A stretch of 64,000 bases of DNA from Paraclostridium sordellii (GCF_000953675.1 NZ_LN679998.1:1263911-1327910); one strand, 5' to 3'. Counted from the first letter of the stretch, positions 52,662 through 61,275 are shown. Notes: generated from the letters alone by a model not told the origin. Numbers and translations: made by a program.

Positions 52662-53474
52662 ATGAATTACAAATATCTTATATCCAATAAAAGGTCAGTA
52701 AGAAAATTTAAAAATCAAGAAATAAAAAAATCAGATTTCAGAATAATAGAAGAATATATAAATATGTCTAAAAAACTTGTACCAGAAATAAGTACTGAAA
52801 TTAAAGTTTTTAATAAAGATAAAGTTTATCCAAAACTTGATAAAATAGCAGGATATAATGGACATATGATAGAAGCACCAAACTATGTAATCATTTTATC
52901 TGATATAGATAAAGGATACATAGAAAATTCAGGATATATAGGAGAAAACTTAACTTTAAAGGCCATGGACTTAGGAATCGACTCATGTTGGGTTACCTTT
53001 AAAGAGAGTTCGCTTATAAAAGAAAAACTTGAAATTTTATCAGATAAGGAAGTTACAGCAATTATTGCACTAGGTTATGGAGATACTGTAAAAACTAAAT
53101 TAGCTACTAGTGACTCATCTAGATTAGGTGTAGAAAAGATAGTTTATATAGATAAATGGGGAGAAAATGCAACCATAGAATTATTAGAAGAAAGAGGATT
53201 ATTAGATGCATTTAGTTTTGCTAGAATGGCACCATCTACATTAAATAGACAACCTTGGAGATTTATAATTGATGGAGGCAAAGTGATTCTTGCAGTAAGA
53301 AAAGATGAATTTGCAAGTGAGTATGAAGGTAAAGTTGATGTAGGGATAGTTATGCTATACTTTTCATTAATAATTGATACAACTATGTTTGATTTAAAAT
53401 GGACTCTAGAAAACGGTAATAGAAATTATGACGTACCAACAGATTATGAAATAATAGGATATTGTAATATATAA
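52662..53474 (+). CDS. Nitroreductase family protein (TM1586 type)
   Basis: The 270-residue protein looks like the double-domain TM1586-type nitroreductases. The first half has ISNKRSVRKFKNQEIKKSDF and LGIDSCWVTF. The second half has AFSFARMAPSTLNRQPWRFI and a VDVGIVMLYFSL helix. An FMN-dependent oxidoreductase role is expected. The ribosome site is AGGGAGGGG. It lies on the opposite strand between the binding-protein gene and the permease/ATPase pair of an importer, an unusual interruption. Confidence 0.82.
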   Translation: MNYKYLISNKRSVRKFKNQEIKKSDFRIIEEYINMSKKLVPEISTEIKVFNKDKVYPKLDKIAGYNGHMIEAPNYVIILSDIDKGYIENSGYIGENLTLKAMDLGIDSCWVTFKESSLIKEKLEILSDKEVTAIIALGYGDTVKTKLATSDSSRLGVEKIVYIDKWGENATIELLEERGLLDAFSFARMAPSTLNRQPWRFIIDGGKVILAVRKDEFASEYEGKVDVGIVMLYFSLIIDTTMFDLKWTLENGNRNYDVPTDYEIIGYCNI

Positions 53475-53525
53475 AAAATAACTGAGCTCAAGCCTGTTTA
53501 TAACAAACTTGAACTCAGTTATTTT
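53475..53525. terminator. Bidirectional terminator after the nitroreductase
   Basis: AAAATAACTGAGCTCAAG pairs with its complement through 17 bp with one C-A mismatch. The 15-base loop contains a small TGTT/AACA stem. The flanking genes converge here. Confidence 0.8.
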
Positions 53526-53541
53526 GTTTTTATATTAAATT

Positions 53542-54345
53542 TTATCTTTTACTTTTATAAATTTTTTCTGCTATATTTAAAACTTGATACATAATTAAAG
53601 CACAAAGGGCTAATACTATTACTCCCATCATTACTAAATCTAATTTGAAAACTTGGCCACCATAAACTATTAAGTACCCAAGCCCATATCTAGATACTAA
53701 GAATTCACCTACTATTACGCCAACCCAAGCCATACCTATATTAATTTTAGTTAAATTTATTAAATTTCCTATGTTAGAAGGAAATATCAATTTTGTAAGA
53801 ATTTGAAGTTTTGATGCTCCAAAACTTTTAAGCATTTTGACTTTTTCCTCATCAACACTTATAAAATAATTATAGGCGGATAATATAGTAACAACAACAG
53901 ATATAGTAATAGCTATAACTATTATTCCATTTAAACCAGCTCCAGCCCAAACTATTAAAATTGGTGCTAATGCTGTTTTAGGAAGTGCATTTAGTACAAC
54001 CAAAAATGGATCAAGTATTTTAGACAATCTTTCTGACCACCAAAGCATTATAGCTACTAATATTCCCAAAATTGTACCAACTGCTAATCCAACTATTGTC
54101 TCATAGCTAGATATTAATATATGCTTAAACAATTCTCCATTTTGAATATATTTTATAAAAAGATTGTAAATATCACTAGGTTTGCTAAATAGAAATACAT
54201 CTATTATATTAAGTCTAGCAAGTAATTCCCAAAGAGCTATAAATCCAACCAATATAAATATTTGATAAAAAAAGATTAGATTCTTTTCTTTTTTTAGCGA
54301 TTTTAAATATTGTTTATGACCTTGTGATACATTATTTTGTTTCAC
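53542..54345 (-). CDS. NitT/TauT-type ABC importer permease
   Basis: The 267-residue permease has six or so hydrophobic segments and the EAA-type loop KSFGASKLQILTKLIFPS, as in SsuC/TauC/ThiX. The start is a GTG at 54345, ten bases after AAGGAG. It overlaps the end of the ATPase gene by 14 bases, so the two are translated together. It pairs with the binding protein at 51447-52481, although that gene is separated by a nitroreductase on the other strand. Confidence 0.9.
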   Translation of the reverse strand: MKQNNVSQGHKQYLKSLKKEKNLIFFYQIFILVGFIALWELLARLNIIDVFLFSKPSDIYNLFIKYIQNGELFKHILISSYETIVGLAVGTILGILVAIMLWWSERLSKILDPFLVVLNALPKTALAPILIVWAGAGLNGIIVIAITISVVVTILSAYNYFISVDEEKVKMLKSFGASKLQILTKLIFPSNIGNLINLTKINIGMAWVGVIVGEFLVSRYGLGYLIVYGGQVFKLDLVMMGVIVLALCALIMYQVLNIAEKIYKSKR

Positions 54346-55084
54346 TAGAATCAATCTCCTTCCACAAGATATTAAAATAGTCTTTAAAATTTTCAGCACT
54401 TCTTGATATTATAGGAGTTCTAGTTTCTGATATTTTTAAATCTATATTATAGATACTTTTTATAGATGCAGGACGTTTGGATAAAACTGCGACCTTATCT
54501 GACATAGAAATAGCTTCTGATATATCATGGGTAACTAAAATAGTAGATTTATTTTCATTCTTTATTATTTTATAAATATCATCACTAACTAAAATTCTTG
54601 TTTGATAATCCAAAGCAGAAAATGGCTCATCAAGCAATAACACATCAGGATTTACTGCTAAAGTACGGATAAGAGCAACTCTTTGTCTCATACCTCCAGA
54701 AAGTTCTTTTGGATACATACTTCTAAAATCCCATAAACCATAGGTTTTTAGTAATTTTTCAACAAAATTAATATATTTACTAGACTTTTTATTTTGTATT
54801 TCTAGCCCAATCAACACATTATCCATAACGTTTCTCCACTCAAGAAGATGGTCTTTTTGAAACATATATCCAACAGTTCCATCAACGAAAAAATTTCCTT
54901 CAGAAGGAATTAGTAATCCAGTTAAAATATTAAGAATAGTTGACTTTCCACTACCTGAAGGTCCTAAAAATGTTAATATTTCACCTTCATTAAGAGTAAA
55001 ATTTATGTTTTTTAAAACTTCAAGTTCTCCATCTTTTGTATAAAAGGTTTTTGACAAGTTGCTGACTTTTAAAACTTCATTCAT
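54332..55084 (-). CDS. NitT/TauT-type ABC importer ATPase
   Basis: The 250-residue ATPase shows GPSGSGKST (Walker A), the Q-loop VGYMFQKDHLLEWRNV, LSGGMRQRVALIR (signature), VLLLDEPFSALD (Walker B) and VTHDISEA (switch His). The sequence after the Q-loop is typical of nitrate/sulfonate/taurine and thiamine-precursor importers. The ATG at 55084 follows GAGGTGAT; the in-frame GTG at 55093 lies inside that site. It is the first gene of the pair. Confidence 0.92.
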   Translation of the reverse strand: MNEVLKVSNLSKTFYTKDGELEVLKNINFTLNEGEILTFLGPSGSGKSTILNILTGLLIPSEGNFFVDGTVGYMFQKDHLLEWRNVMDNVLIGLEIQNKKSSKYINFVEKLLKTYGLWDFRSMYPKELSGGMRQRVALIRTLAVNPDVLLLDEPFSALDYQTRILVSDDIYKIIKNENKSTILVTHDISEAISMSDKVAVLSKRPASIKSIYNIDLKISETRTPIISRSAENFKDYFNILWKEIDSSETK

Positions 55085-55245
55085 GAATATCACCTCTTTT
55101 ACATGTATAATTTATAATATTAACTTCAGTTATGTTTTGTACCAAAATAAAAATATATAAGTAATTTTAATATGTACTTATATTTAAAAAAATTGTATAT
55201 ATGATATAATAAAAAAATTAGATGTATGTTGAAAGGAAGATATAT

Positions 55246-56184
55246 ATGAATAATAGTAAAAAATTTAAAGAGTACTTAACAAATCAAGATATAGAAGGAT
55301 TAAAAAGTATACCTAAGGGAGAATTACATAATCATGGTGGCTTAGGTATGAAATTTGAAACAATATACAAATATACTGATAAACAAATAAAAAGACCAAG
55401 TGAAAATATGTATGGAATAAAAGGGTTAGACGATTTTATATTTAATGAGTATATAAATCATATAAAAACTAAAAATGATTTTTTATGGACTATTGAAGCA
55501 ACTGTAAAAGAGGCTATAAATGATGGGATAACTAAACTTGAAGCAAGTATAGATTGTCATGAAATTCTTAGATTTGAAGATGAAAATGATTTTTTTAACA
55601 GTATATATAGTATAGTTGATAAGTATAACGATAAAATAGAGTTTAAACCAGAAATAGGAGTAGCAAAAAGTATAACAGATGAAAATTTAAAAAATTTAGT
55701 TTCAAAACTTATACAAAGTGGTGTATTTAGGTCTATTGATTTATATGGAGATGAAGCAATTACAGGTTTTGAAAGATATAAAGATTACTATAAATACGCA
55801 AAGACAAAAGGGTTAAAATTAAAAGCTCATGCAGGTGAGTTTTTAGGGGCTAATAATGTTAAAGAAGCTATAGAAGTTTTAAATTTAGATGAAATTCAAC
55901 ATGGATTTAGAGCTATAGAGGATGAATATGTTGTGGATATGATAAAAGAAAGGAACATAAGGTTAAATATATGTCCTACGAGTAATTTATATTTAAAGGC
56001 AATAGACAATATAAAAAACCATCCAGCAAAGGAACTATTTAATAAAGGTGTTGATATAAGTATAAATACAGATGATTTAATTGTGTTTGGCTCTAATGTA
56101 AGTGAAGAGTATTTAATGCTTTATAATAATAATATCTTTTCAGCTGAAGAACTAGATTTAATTAGATTAAACTCTATAAAATAA
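55246..56184 (+). CDS. Adenosine-deaminase-like amidohydrolase
   Basis: The 313-residue TIM-barrel protein belongs to the adenosine/AMP deaminase superfamily. Zinc-site elements are visible: PKGELHNHGG (His28 and His30), KAHAGEFLG, IQHGFRAIED, CPTSNLYLKA and SINTDDLIVFG. The first motif departs from the usual HLHLDG, lacking the Asp that contacts ribose, and TDDP is TDDL. It is ~20-30 residues shorter than typical adenosine deaminases. The true substrate may be a different aminopurine or nucleoside. The ATG at 55246 follows GAAAGGAAG. Confidence 0.78.
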   Translation: MNNSKKFKEYLTNQDIEGLKSIPKGELHNHGGLGMKFETIYKYTDKQIKRPSENMYGIKGLDDFIFNEYINHIKTKNDFLWTIEATVKEAINDGITKLEASIDCHEILRFEDENDFFNSIYSIVDKYNDKIEFKPEIGVAKSITDENLKNLVSKLIQSGVFRSIDLYGDEAITGFERYKDYYKYAKTKGLKLKAHAGEFLGANNVKEAIEVLNLDEIQHGFRAIEDEYVVDMIKERNIRLNICPTSNLYLKAIDNIKNHPAKELFNKGVDISINTDDLIVFGSNVSEEYLMLYNNNIFSAEELDLIRLNSIK

Positions 56185-56217
56185 GTTATGAAGACAAAGA
56201 GTCTTCATAACTTATTT
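56179..56217 (+). terminator. Terminator after the deaminase-like gene
   Basis: AAATAAGTTATGAAGAC pairs perfectly (17 bp) around AAAGA; the stop codon is in the left arm. The T run is short. Confidence 0.75.
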
Positions 56218-56312
56218 AAAAAAACTTATTATACACTATTTATAATTGGGTATAAAAATAGATATGAAAATTTATAGAAATTTAGATTAAATAAGTATAA
56301 TAGGAGGTTGAA

Positions 56313-56732
56313 ATGAGCGATTCATTTAAGATATTGATGTTAATAAGAGAAATATATTCAAAATCTATGGGAAAGATAGAAGAAAACTTAGCAGATAGTG
56401 GTCTTACACATCAGCAAATAATGGTTTTAAAATTTGTTGCACACAATAAAGAGATTAACATAAGTCAATTATGTGAAAAAATGAATTTATCAAAAGGGAC
56501 TGTGTCTGGCATCGTAAACAGATTAGAACATTCAAATTATATAAAAAAGATTAAACATGATAATGATAAAAGAAATACTTATATACAGTTTGCAGATAAT
56601 GGTTTAAAATTTGCTAAGGAATTTAGAATTAAAAAAGAAGAGACTTTTGATGATATTTTTGAAAATTTAAGTGAAGAAGAAATAAATAAAATTATGGATA
56701 CTTTAAATTTAATAAAAGAGAGATTAAAATAA
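56313..56732 (+). CDS. hsmR: MarR family regulator, HsmR-like
   Basis: The 139-residue winged-helix regulator has ISQLCEKMNLSKGTVSGIVN (DNA-recognition helix-turn-helix) and KIKHDNDKRNTYIQF (wing). The gene is followed by an HsmA-family membrane protein gene. In C. difficile the same pair (HsmR, a MarR-type heme sensor, and HsmA, a heme-binding membrane protein) defends against heme and oxidative stress. The assignment therefore rests mainly on context. The ribosome site is AGGAGG. No copy of the hsmA operator is seen upstream of this gene. Confidence 0.78.
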   Translation: MSDSFKILMLIREIYSKSMGKIEENLADSGLTHQQIMVLKFVAHNKEINISQLCEKMNLSKGTVSGIVNRLEHSNYIKKIKHDNDKRNTYIQFADNGLKFAKEFRIKKEETFDDIFENLSEEEINKIMDTLNLIKERLK

Positions 56733-56736
56733 TTGT

Positions 56737-56765
56737 TTGACAAAATAAAGTGAAGGGTATATATT
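56737..56765 (+). promoter_or_regulatory. Promoter of hsmA
   Basis: TTGACA (56737-56742) and TATATT (56760-56765) are 17 bases apart, between hsmR and hsmA. The gene can therefore be expressed independently of hsmR. Confidence 0.75.
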
Positions 56766-56779
56766 TATTACATAAAAAT

Positions 56780-56795
56780 AGTTTGCATGCAAACT
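56780..56795 (+). promoter_or_regulatory. Probable HsmR operator
   Basis: AGTTTGCATGCAAACT is a perfect 16-bp palindrome just downstream of the predicted transcription start (about 56772) and upstream of the hsmA ribosome site. Size and position suit a MarR-type repressor. Confidence 0.65.
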
Positions 56796-56810
56796 TTATA
56801 GGAGGAATAT

Positions 56811-57206
56811 ATGAGTACAAAATTGATATTTGCTATAATTACGATAACCCTAGCTTTAGTATTTTATACAGTAGGTGTATTTAGTGAAAGAAAAGCCAAA
56901 AAATTGAAAAAAAGTCATGTAGTTATATTTTATTTAGGACTAATTTGTGATACAACTGGAACTTTTTTAATGAGTCAAATAGCTAAATCAGGAAATATAA
57001 ATATTTCTTCTACAGCACAGACTATACATGGGGTGACAGGAACTATTGCTATATTACTTATGTTGTTTCATGCAGTTTGGGCAACTTGGGTAATTTACAA
57101 AAATGATGAAGAAAAACAACTAGTTTTTCATAAATTCAGCATAGTTGTATGGTTTTTATGGTTAATACCATATATAATTGGCGCTATTATAGGGATGATG
57201 CATTAA
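56811..57206 (+). CDS. hsmA: HsmA family membrane protein (TIGR03987 type)
   Basis: The 131-residue protein has four hydrophobic helices (about 5-23, 38-58, 72-96 and 107-128). Conserved histidines lie in the membrane region (TIHGVTGTIA, LFHAVWATWV and HKFSIVVWF), suitable for heme ligation. The phrases FYLGLICDTTGTFLM and FLWLIPYIIGAIIGMM match the HsmA family as I recall it. In C. difficile HsmA binds heme and protects against oxidants. The ribosome site is AGGAGG. It has its own promoter and palindromic operator. Confidence 0.83.
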   Translation: MSTKLIFAIITITLALVFYTVGVFSERKAKKLKKSHVVIFYLGLICDTTGTFLMSQIAKSGNINISSTAQTIHGVTGTIAILLMLFHAVWATWVIYKNDEEKQLVFHKFSIVVWFLWLIPYIIGAIIGMMH

Positions 57207-57210
57207 AAAT

Positions 57211-57250
57211 AAAAATCTACTTAACTTATCAATAAGTTAAGTAGATTTTT
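57211..57250 (+). terminator. Terminator after hsmA
   Basis: A perfect 19-bp stem, from AAAAATCTAC to GTAGATTTTT, encloses two bases (a larger loop in practice) and is followed by T. Confidence 0.85.
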
Positions 57251-57322
57251 ATTTTTATAAACTTTTTGATAAATTTATTTTAAATGCTATAATTATTATA
57301 CTAATTTATAGGAGAAATAAAA

Positions 57323-60322
57323 ATGCAAAGTATATTAAAAAATGTAATATATCTAGACATTATAACTAGTGGAACAAATTCTAATATATCAGAGATAATT
57401 GAAATATCAGCTATAAAGATAACTGATGATAAAATTTCAAAGTTTAATACATTAATTAAACCCTTTGAAGAAGTCTCAGCAAATGTATTTGGAAACTGTA
57501 AAGATTTAAATCCAAAAGATTTAGAGAATGCTCCCACTATATATCAAATAAAAAACAAATTTTTAGAATTTATAGAGGATTACCCTATCATTTTATATAA
57601 TTTAAATTTTAAAAAGAGTTTTTTGAAAAAATTTATATATTCAAATGACGAAATAAAAAATGAAGTTTTAGATATAATGGAGTTAGCTATGATATTAGAG
57701 CCTTATCATAAAGATTATAAATTTGAGTATTTATTAAATACAATTACTAAATACGATGGAAAAATAAAAAACAGAACTTTAAATAATTGCAAATTAAATA
57801 TAAGAATAGTTAACGCTTTACTTTTGAGGCTATCGAAGAATGAAGAATTGAAACTAGATAAATTATATTTTAATTTAGACCAATATTTTCAAACTGCAAA
57901 TCTTTCTAAATGGGATTGGAGTAAATATTTAAAAGATATAGACGAAAATTCTATTAAAGAAAATTATGTCATATATAAAGAAGATGTAAATATTGAAAAA
58001 AATAAGCATAAAGTTGATTTTATTAAATATAGAAATTCATATGAAGAGTTATTGAAAATAAAAGATCTATGGTCAAAATCAAAAAATTTTAGTTATACTT
58101 TTAGAACAAGACAGTATGAATTTACTAAATTTATTAAAGATGTTTTTCAAAGCAACAAAGAGACCCCTAAAATAGGATGTATTGAAGCACCAACAGGTAT
58201 TGGTAAAAGTGTTGGATATTTAATTCCTGCAATTATGGAATCTTTATATAATAATAAAAATTTGATTATATCTACAGATACAAAAAATTTGCAAATGCAA
58301 CTTATAAACAAAGACATACCAACAATTTTAAAGTCAATGAATCTACATGAAAAAGTAAAGTATGGTTGTATGAAAGGTAAAAATAATTACTTATGCAATA
58401 AAAGACTATATGAATATAGGAAAAATACTGTATTTAAAAATAAAAAAGAATTACTTCAATATATATATATTGAGAGATTAATACAAAGTGGAGATTATGG
58501 AGATATAGAAGAAATACCGGATAGTGTAAAGTTTGTATTTGAAAATATAGATGAATTAATTTATAACTTAAGATGTGAACCTGATATATGTTATCCAGAA
58601 AAGTGCATAGAAAGGTGTTTTTACAAAAAGCGTGTAAATGAATTAAAAAAAGAAAATATAACGGTTATAAATCATTCATTACTAGCAAAATGGCCATATA
58701 AAGAGCAAAAGCAACTAGACTATCTAATTATAGATGAAGCTCATAATCTTATGGAAAAAAGCTATGATTTTTTTACTCTTGAGTGCGATAGTAAAATATT
58801 GCTTAAATTAATGGAAGATCTTTATCCTCATAATGAAATAAGTCATAAAAATGTAAGCCTAATAGATAAGTTATATATAAGTTTTTCAGGTAGATTACAA
58901 TTAGATCCTACTATTAGAAAAAGGCTTCAAGAAAAAATTGTTAAGGTAAAGGAACATATAGAAAATATTTTAAAAGGATGTAATAAATCACTAAAACGAG
59001 ATCTATACAACCACTCGTGGGAGATAAATAGACAACAGGCTCCACTAAATGAATTTGCAAAAAATAATAATATTGATATAAGTAGTTTTATAAGGAATGA
59101 ATTAAAAAGTATAGTAATATCATTAAAAGAAATTTTATCTATATTAAATTATATAATAGACCAGTGTGAAAAAGAAGGTGAAGATGATAGCTATATATTT
59201 AATAGTATAAGTGCTAAAACTACAGATATAGATAGTTTAATATCTACTATAGAAAACTTTAAAGAGGAAATTTCAGATAATTATTGTAGAGTGATGGATA
59301 TAGATTTTGAATATAAATATTTTAATATAAGAGTTATACCTATTGATATAGCTGATATGTTTGAAAGTATGTTTTTAAGCAATATAAATACAGTTGTATT
59401 TTTATCTGCAACTCTTAATATAAATAATACTATGAAAAATTTTAAAAACACACTAGGCTTAAATAAACATTTTACCTATGATAGAACTATAGACTCTATA
59501 TATGATTATGAAGGAAAGACAAAAATAATTGCTATGGATAAATTTCCTAAATACAATGATATAAAAGAGGATTTTGTAAGAGAAACAGCTGATTTAATAG
59601 AAAAAATTTGTTTAAACAGTAATGGACATATTTTAGCTTTATTTAACAGTAAAAATAGATTGGAAAAAGTACATGACATTCTTATTCATAACCTTAATAA
59701 ACATAATATAGAACTTTATAAACATAAATCATCAGTAAATCAATTGAGGGATTTAAGCAAAAAATGTGTTGTTTTAGCATCAAAGAGCTGTTTTGAAGGA
59801 ATTGATATACAGGGAGAAGGGCTAACATGTGTGATTTTAGATAAGCTTCCAAATAAAAGTTTAGATGATCCATTATACTCATCAATAAGGCGTTTTAAAA
59901 AGATTAACTATGAAGATATTAATTATCCACAATTAAGTATTAAAGTAAAACAAGCTTATGGTAGACTTATAAGAAGTAAGTATGATTATGGATATTTTAT
60001 TATTTTAGATATTGGAAACAATAACAAAACATTTAATAAACTTCAAACTGATTTACATAATTGTAATATACAAAAGATGGATAAATCATGTTTAGTTAAC
60101 AGTGTGGCAAGAGACTTTAAGAACTGGAAGGTAAAAACATTTAAAGAAATTCTTAAAGATATAAATTGCAATATATACAATGAAGATGATATTTTAATAA
60201 AAAATGGAAAAGAAATAAGAAAAATAGATTTTATAAATCAAGAAGTTGCAAAGAGAAATATATCTTTATTTATTAGATATATAGATAGTAAAAATAAAAA
60301 AATAAAAATTTCATATAAATAA
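57323..60322 (+). CDS. DinG/YoaA-type helicase with degenerate exonuclease domain
   Basis: The 999-residue protein has an N-terminal DnaQ-like exonuclease domain (about 1-170) followed by an XPD-type superfamily 2 helicase. Helicase motifs are CIEAPTGIGKSVGYL (Walker A, about residue 290), LIIDEAHNL (DEAH, about 470), VVFLSATLN, ASKSCFEGIDIQGEG and QAYGRLIRS. Cysteines near 358 and at 418-432 (CEPDICYPEKCIERC) could hold the 4Fe-4S cluster. The exonuclease acids are lost: Exo I reads LDIITSG (Ile for Glu) and Exo II reads YNLNFKKS (Lys for Asp). The nuclease is therefore probably inactive. The ribosome site is TAGGAG. Monocistronic. Confidence 0.88.
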   Translation: MQSILKNVIYLDIITSGTNSNISEIIEISAIKITDDKISKFNTLIKPFEEVSANVFGNCKDLNPKDLENAPTIYQIKNKFLEFIEDYPIILYNLNFKKSFLKKFIYSNDEIKNEVLDIMELAMILEPYHKDYKFEYLLNTITKYDGKIKNRTLNNCKLNIRIVNALLLRLSKNEELKLDKLYFNLDQYFQTANLSKWDWSKYLKDIDENSIKENYVIYKEDVNIEKNKHKVDFIKYRNSYEELLKIKDLWSKSKNFSYTFRTRQYEFTKFIKDVFQSNKETPKIGCIEAPTGIGKSVGYLIPAIMESLYNNKNLIISTDTKNLQMQLINKDIPTILKSMNLHEKVKYGCMKGKNNYLCNKRLYEYRKNTVFKNKKELLQYIYIERLIQSGDYGDIEEIPDSVKFVFENIDELIYNLRCEPDICYPEKCIERCFYKKRVNELKKENITVINHSLLAKWPYKEQKQLDYLIIDEAHNLMEKSYDFFTLECDSKILLKLMEDLYPHNEISHKNVSLIDKLYISFSGRLQLDPTIRKRLQEKIVKVKEHIENILKGCNKSLKRDLYNHSWEINRQQAPLNEFAKNNNIDISSFIRNELKSIVISLKEILSILNYIIDQCEKEGEDDSYIFNSISAKTTDIDSLISTIENFKEEISDNYCRVMDIDFEYKYFNIRVIPIDIADMFESMFLSNINTVVFLSATLNINNTMKNFKNTLGLNKHFTYDRTIDSIYDYEGKTKIIAMDKFPKYNDIKEDFVRETADLIEKICLNSNGHILALFNSKNRLEKVHDILIHNLNKHNIELYKHKSSVNQLRDLSKKCVVLASKSCFEGIDIQGEGLTCVILDKLPNKSLDDPLYSSIRRFKKINYEDINYPQLSIKVKQAYGRLIRSKYDYGYFIILDIGNNNKTFNKLQTDLHNCNIQKMDKSCLVNSVARDFKNWKVKTFKEILKDINCNIYNEDDILIKNGKEIRKIDFINQEVAKRNISLFIRYIDSKNKKIKISYK

Positions 60323-60375
60323 GTAAAGCCTCTGTGTTTAGTTAAAAATCAAAAACTAAATATAGAGGCTTTACT
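60322..60375 (+). terminator. Long-stem terminator after the helicase gene
   Basis: A stem of about 22 bp with two G-T pairs, from AGTAAAGCCTCT to AGAGGCTTTACT, encloses a ten-base A-rich loop. It begins at the stop codon. Confidence 0.7.
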
Positions 60376-60438
60376 ATTGATTTTAATTGTAAGAAGCTAT
60401 ATAAAAAAGAAATTTTAATAATAGTTTTATATTTATAC

Positions 60439-60467
60439 TTGAAAAAAATGATTAAGAATATTATAAT
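60439..60467 (+). promoter_or_regulatory. Promoter of the arsR-nifX-like operon
   Basis: TTGAAA (60439-60444) and TATAAT (60462-60467) are 17 bases apart, 37 bases before the ArsR-type start. Confidence 0.7.
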
Positions 60468-60471
60468 CTAA

Positions 60472-60487
60472 TTAAGTAATTACTTAA
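60472..60487 (+). promoter_or_regulatory. Operator palindrome of the ArsR-type regulator
   Basis: TTAAGTAATTACTTAA is a perfect 16-bp palindrome covering the predicted transcription start, the usual place for ArsR/SmtB autorepression. Confidence 0.65.
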
Positions 60488-60504
60488 GTAAAAAAGAGGT
60501 TAAT

Positions 60505-60870
60505 ATGGAAAAGTTAGCTAAAAAATTTAAAGCTTTAAGTGATGAAACTAGATTAAAGGTTCTTTTACTAGTTTCGAAGAGGGATATATGCCAAAAGGGT
60601 ATATCTAAATACTTAGGCATAACTGATTCATCAGTTTCTCAGCATGTAAAAATATTGAAAGAAGCTGAGATAATTACTGGATATAAAGAAGGTTATTATG
60701 TGTTTTACCATGTAAATGAAGATGCATTTGATGAATGTATAACCTTTTTTGGATCTGTTGGAAAAACAAATAGTGATATTTTAAAAAAATCAAATATTAA
60801 CTTGGACACTACTGATTGTACAAAAAATTGTAAATCATTTAAAAAGTGTTGTAAAAGAAGGGAGATTTAA
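60505..60870 (+). CDS. ArsR/SmtB family regulator with cysteine-rich tail
   Basis: The 121-residue winged-helix protein begins KFKALSDETRLKVLLLV. Its recognition helix is in LGITDSSVSQHVKILKEAEI, and the wing in GYKEGYYVFYHV. The C-terminal tail CTKNCKSFKKCCKRREI carries four cysteines after a DTTDC start, a possible metal- or cluster-binding extension. The classic ELCVCDL arsenic site is absent; KRDICQKGI has one cysteine at that place. It is 2 bases from the NifX-like gene, so the two are one unit. Confidence 0.88.
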   Translation: MEKLAKKFKALSDETRLKVLLLVSKRDICQKGISKYLGITDSSVSQHVKILKEAEIITGYKEGYYVFYHVNEDAFDECITFFGSVGKTNSDILKKSNINLDTTDCTKNCKSFKKCCKRREI

Positions 60871-60872
60871 TT

Positions 60873-61244
60873 ATGAAAATTTGCATACCTGTAGAATTAA
60901 ATGAAGGATTAGAAAGTAAACCATTTGGACACTTTGGTTCAGCTCCTATGTTTTTAGTTTATAATTCAGAAAACAAAGAGTTATCAAAACTAGATAATGG
61001 AGATTTAGAACATGAACATGGTAAATGCCAACCTATAAAAGCATTATTAGGAAATGTAGTAGATGCAGTTATAGTAGGAGGAATAGGTCAAGGGGCAATA
61101 GTAAAACTAAATTCTATGGGAGTAAAAGTATATAAAGCTAATGCTGATACAGTTGGACAAAATATAAAATTATTTGAAGAAAATAAATTAGAAGAGTTCC
61201 CAAGTAACCATACTTGTTCTCATGATGGTTGCGGTCATCACTAA
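60873..61244 (+). CDS. NifX/NifB-like (dinitrogenase iron-molybdenum cofactor) family protein
   Basis: The 123-residue protein has the NifX/NafY/MTH1175-type fold: MKICIPVELNEGLESKPFGH followed by FGSAPMFLVYN, VVDAVIVGGIGQGAIVKLNSMG and VYKANADTVGQNIKLF. The C-terminal HTCSHDGCGHH is rich in Cys and His, as are HEHGKCQ residues in the middle, so metal or Fe-S binding is likely. No nitrogenase genes are nearby. It is cotranscribed with a cysteine-rich ArsR-type regulator, which points to metal or cluster handling. Confidence 0.87.
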   Translation: MKICIPVELNEGLESKPFGHFGSAPMFLVYNSENKELSKLDNGDLEHEHGKCQPIKALLGNVVDAVIVGGIGQGAIVKLNSMGVKVYKANADTVGQNIKLFEENKLEEFPSNHTCSHDGCGHH

Positions 61245-61275
61245 AATTAAATATAGTAATAGAAACATAAATTTG

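Noticed and set aside
56297-56302. TATAAT as -10 box of hsmR
   Set aside because: It touches the ribosome site, so a start from it would remove or shorten the leader needed for translation.
60505-60870. Arsenic operon
   Set aside because: The ArsR-type protein lacks the ELCVCDL site and no arsenate reductase or efflux gene is adjacent.
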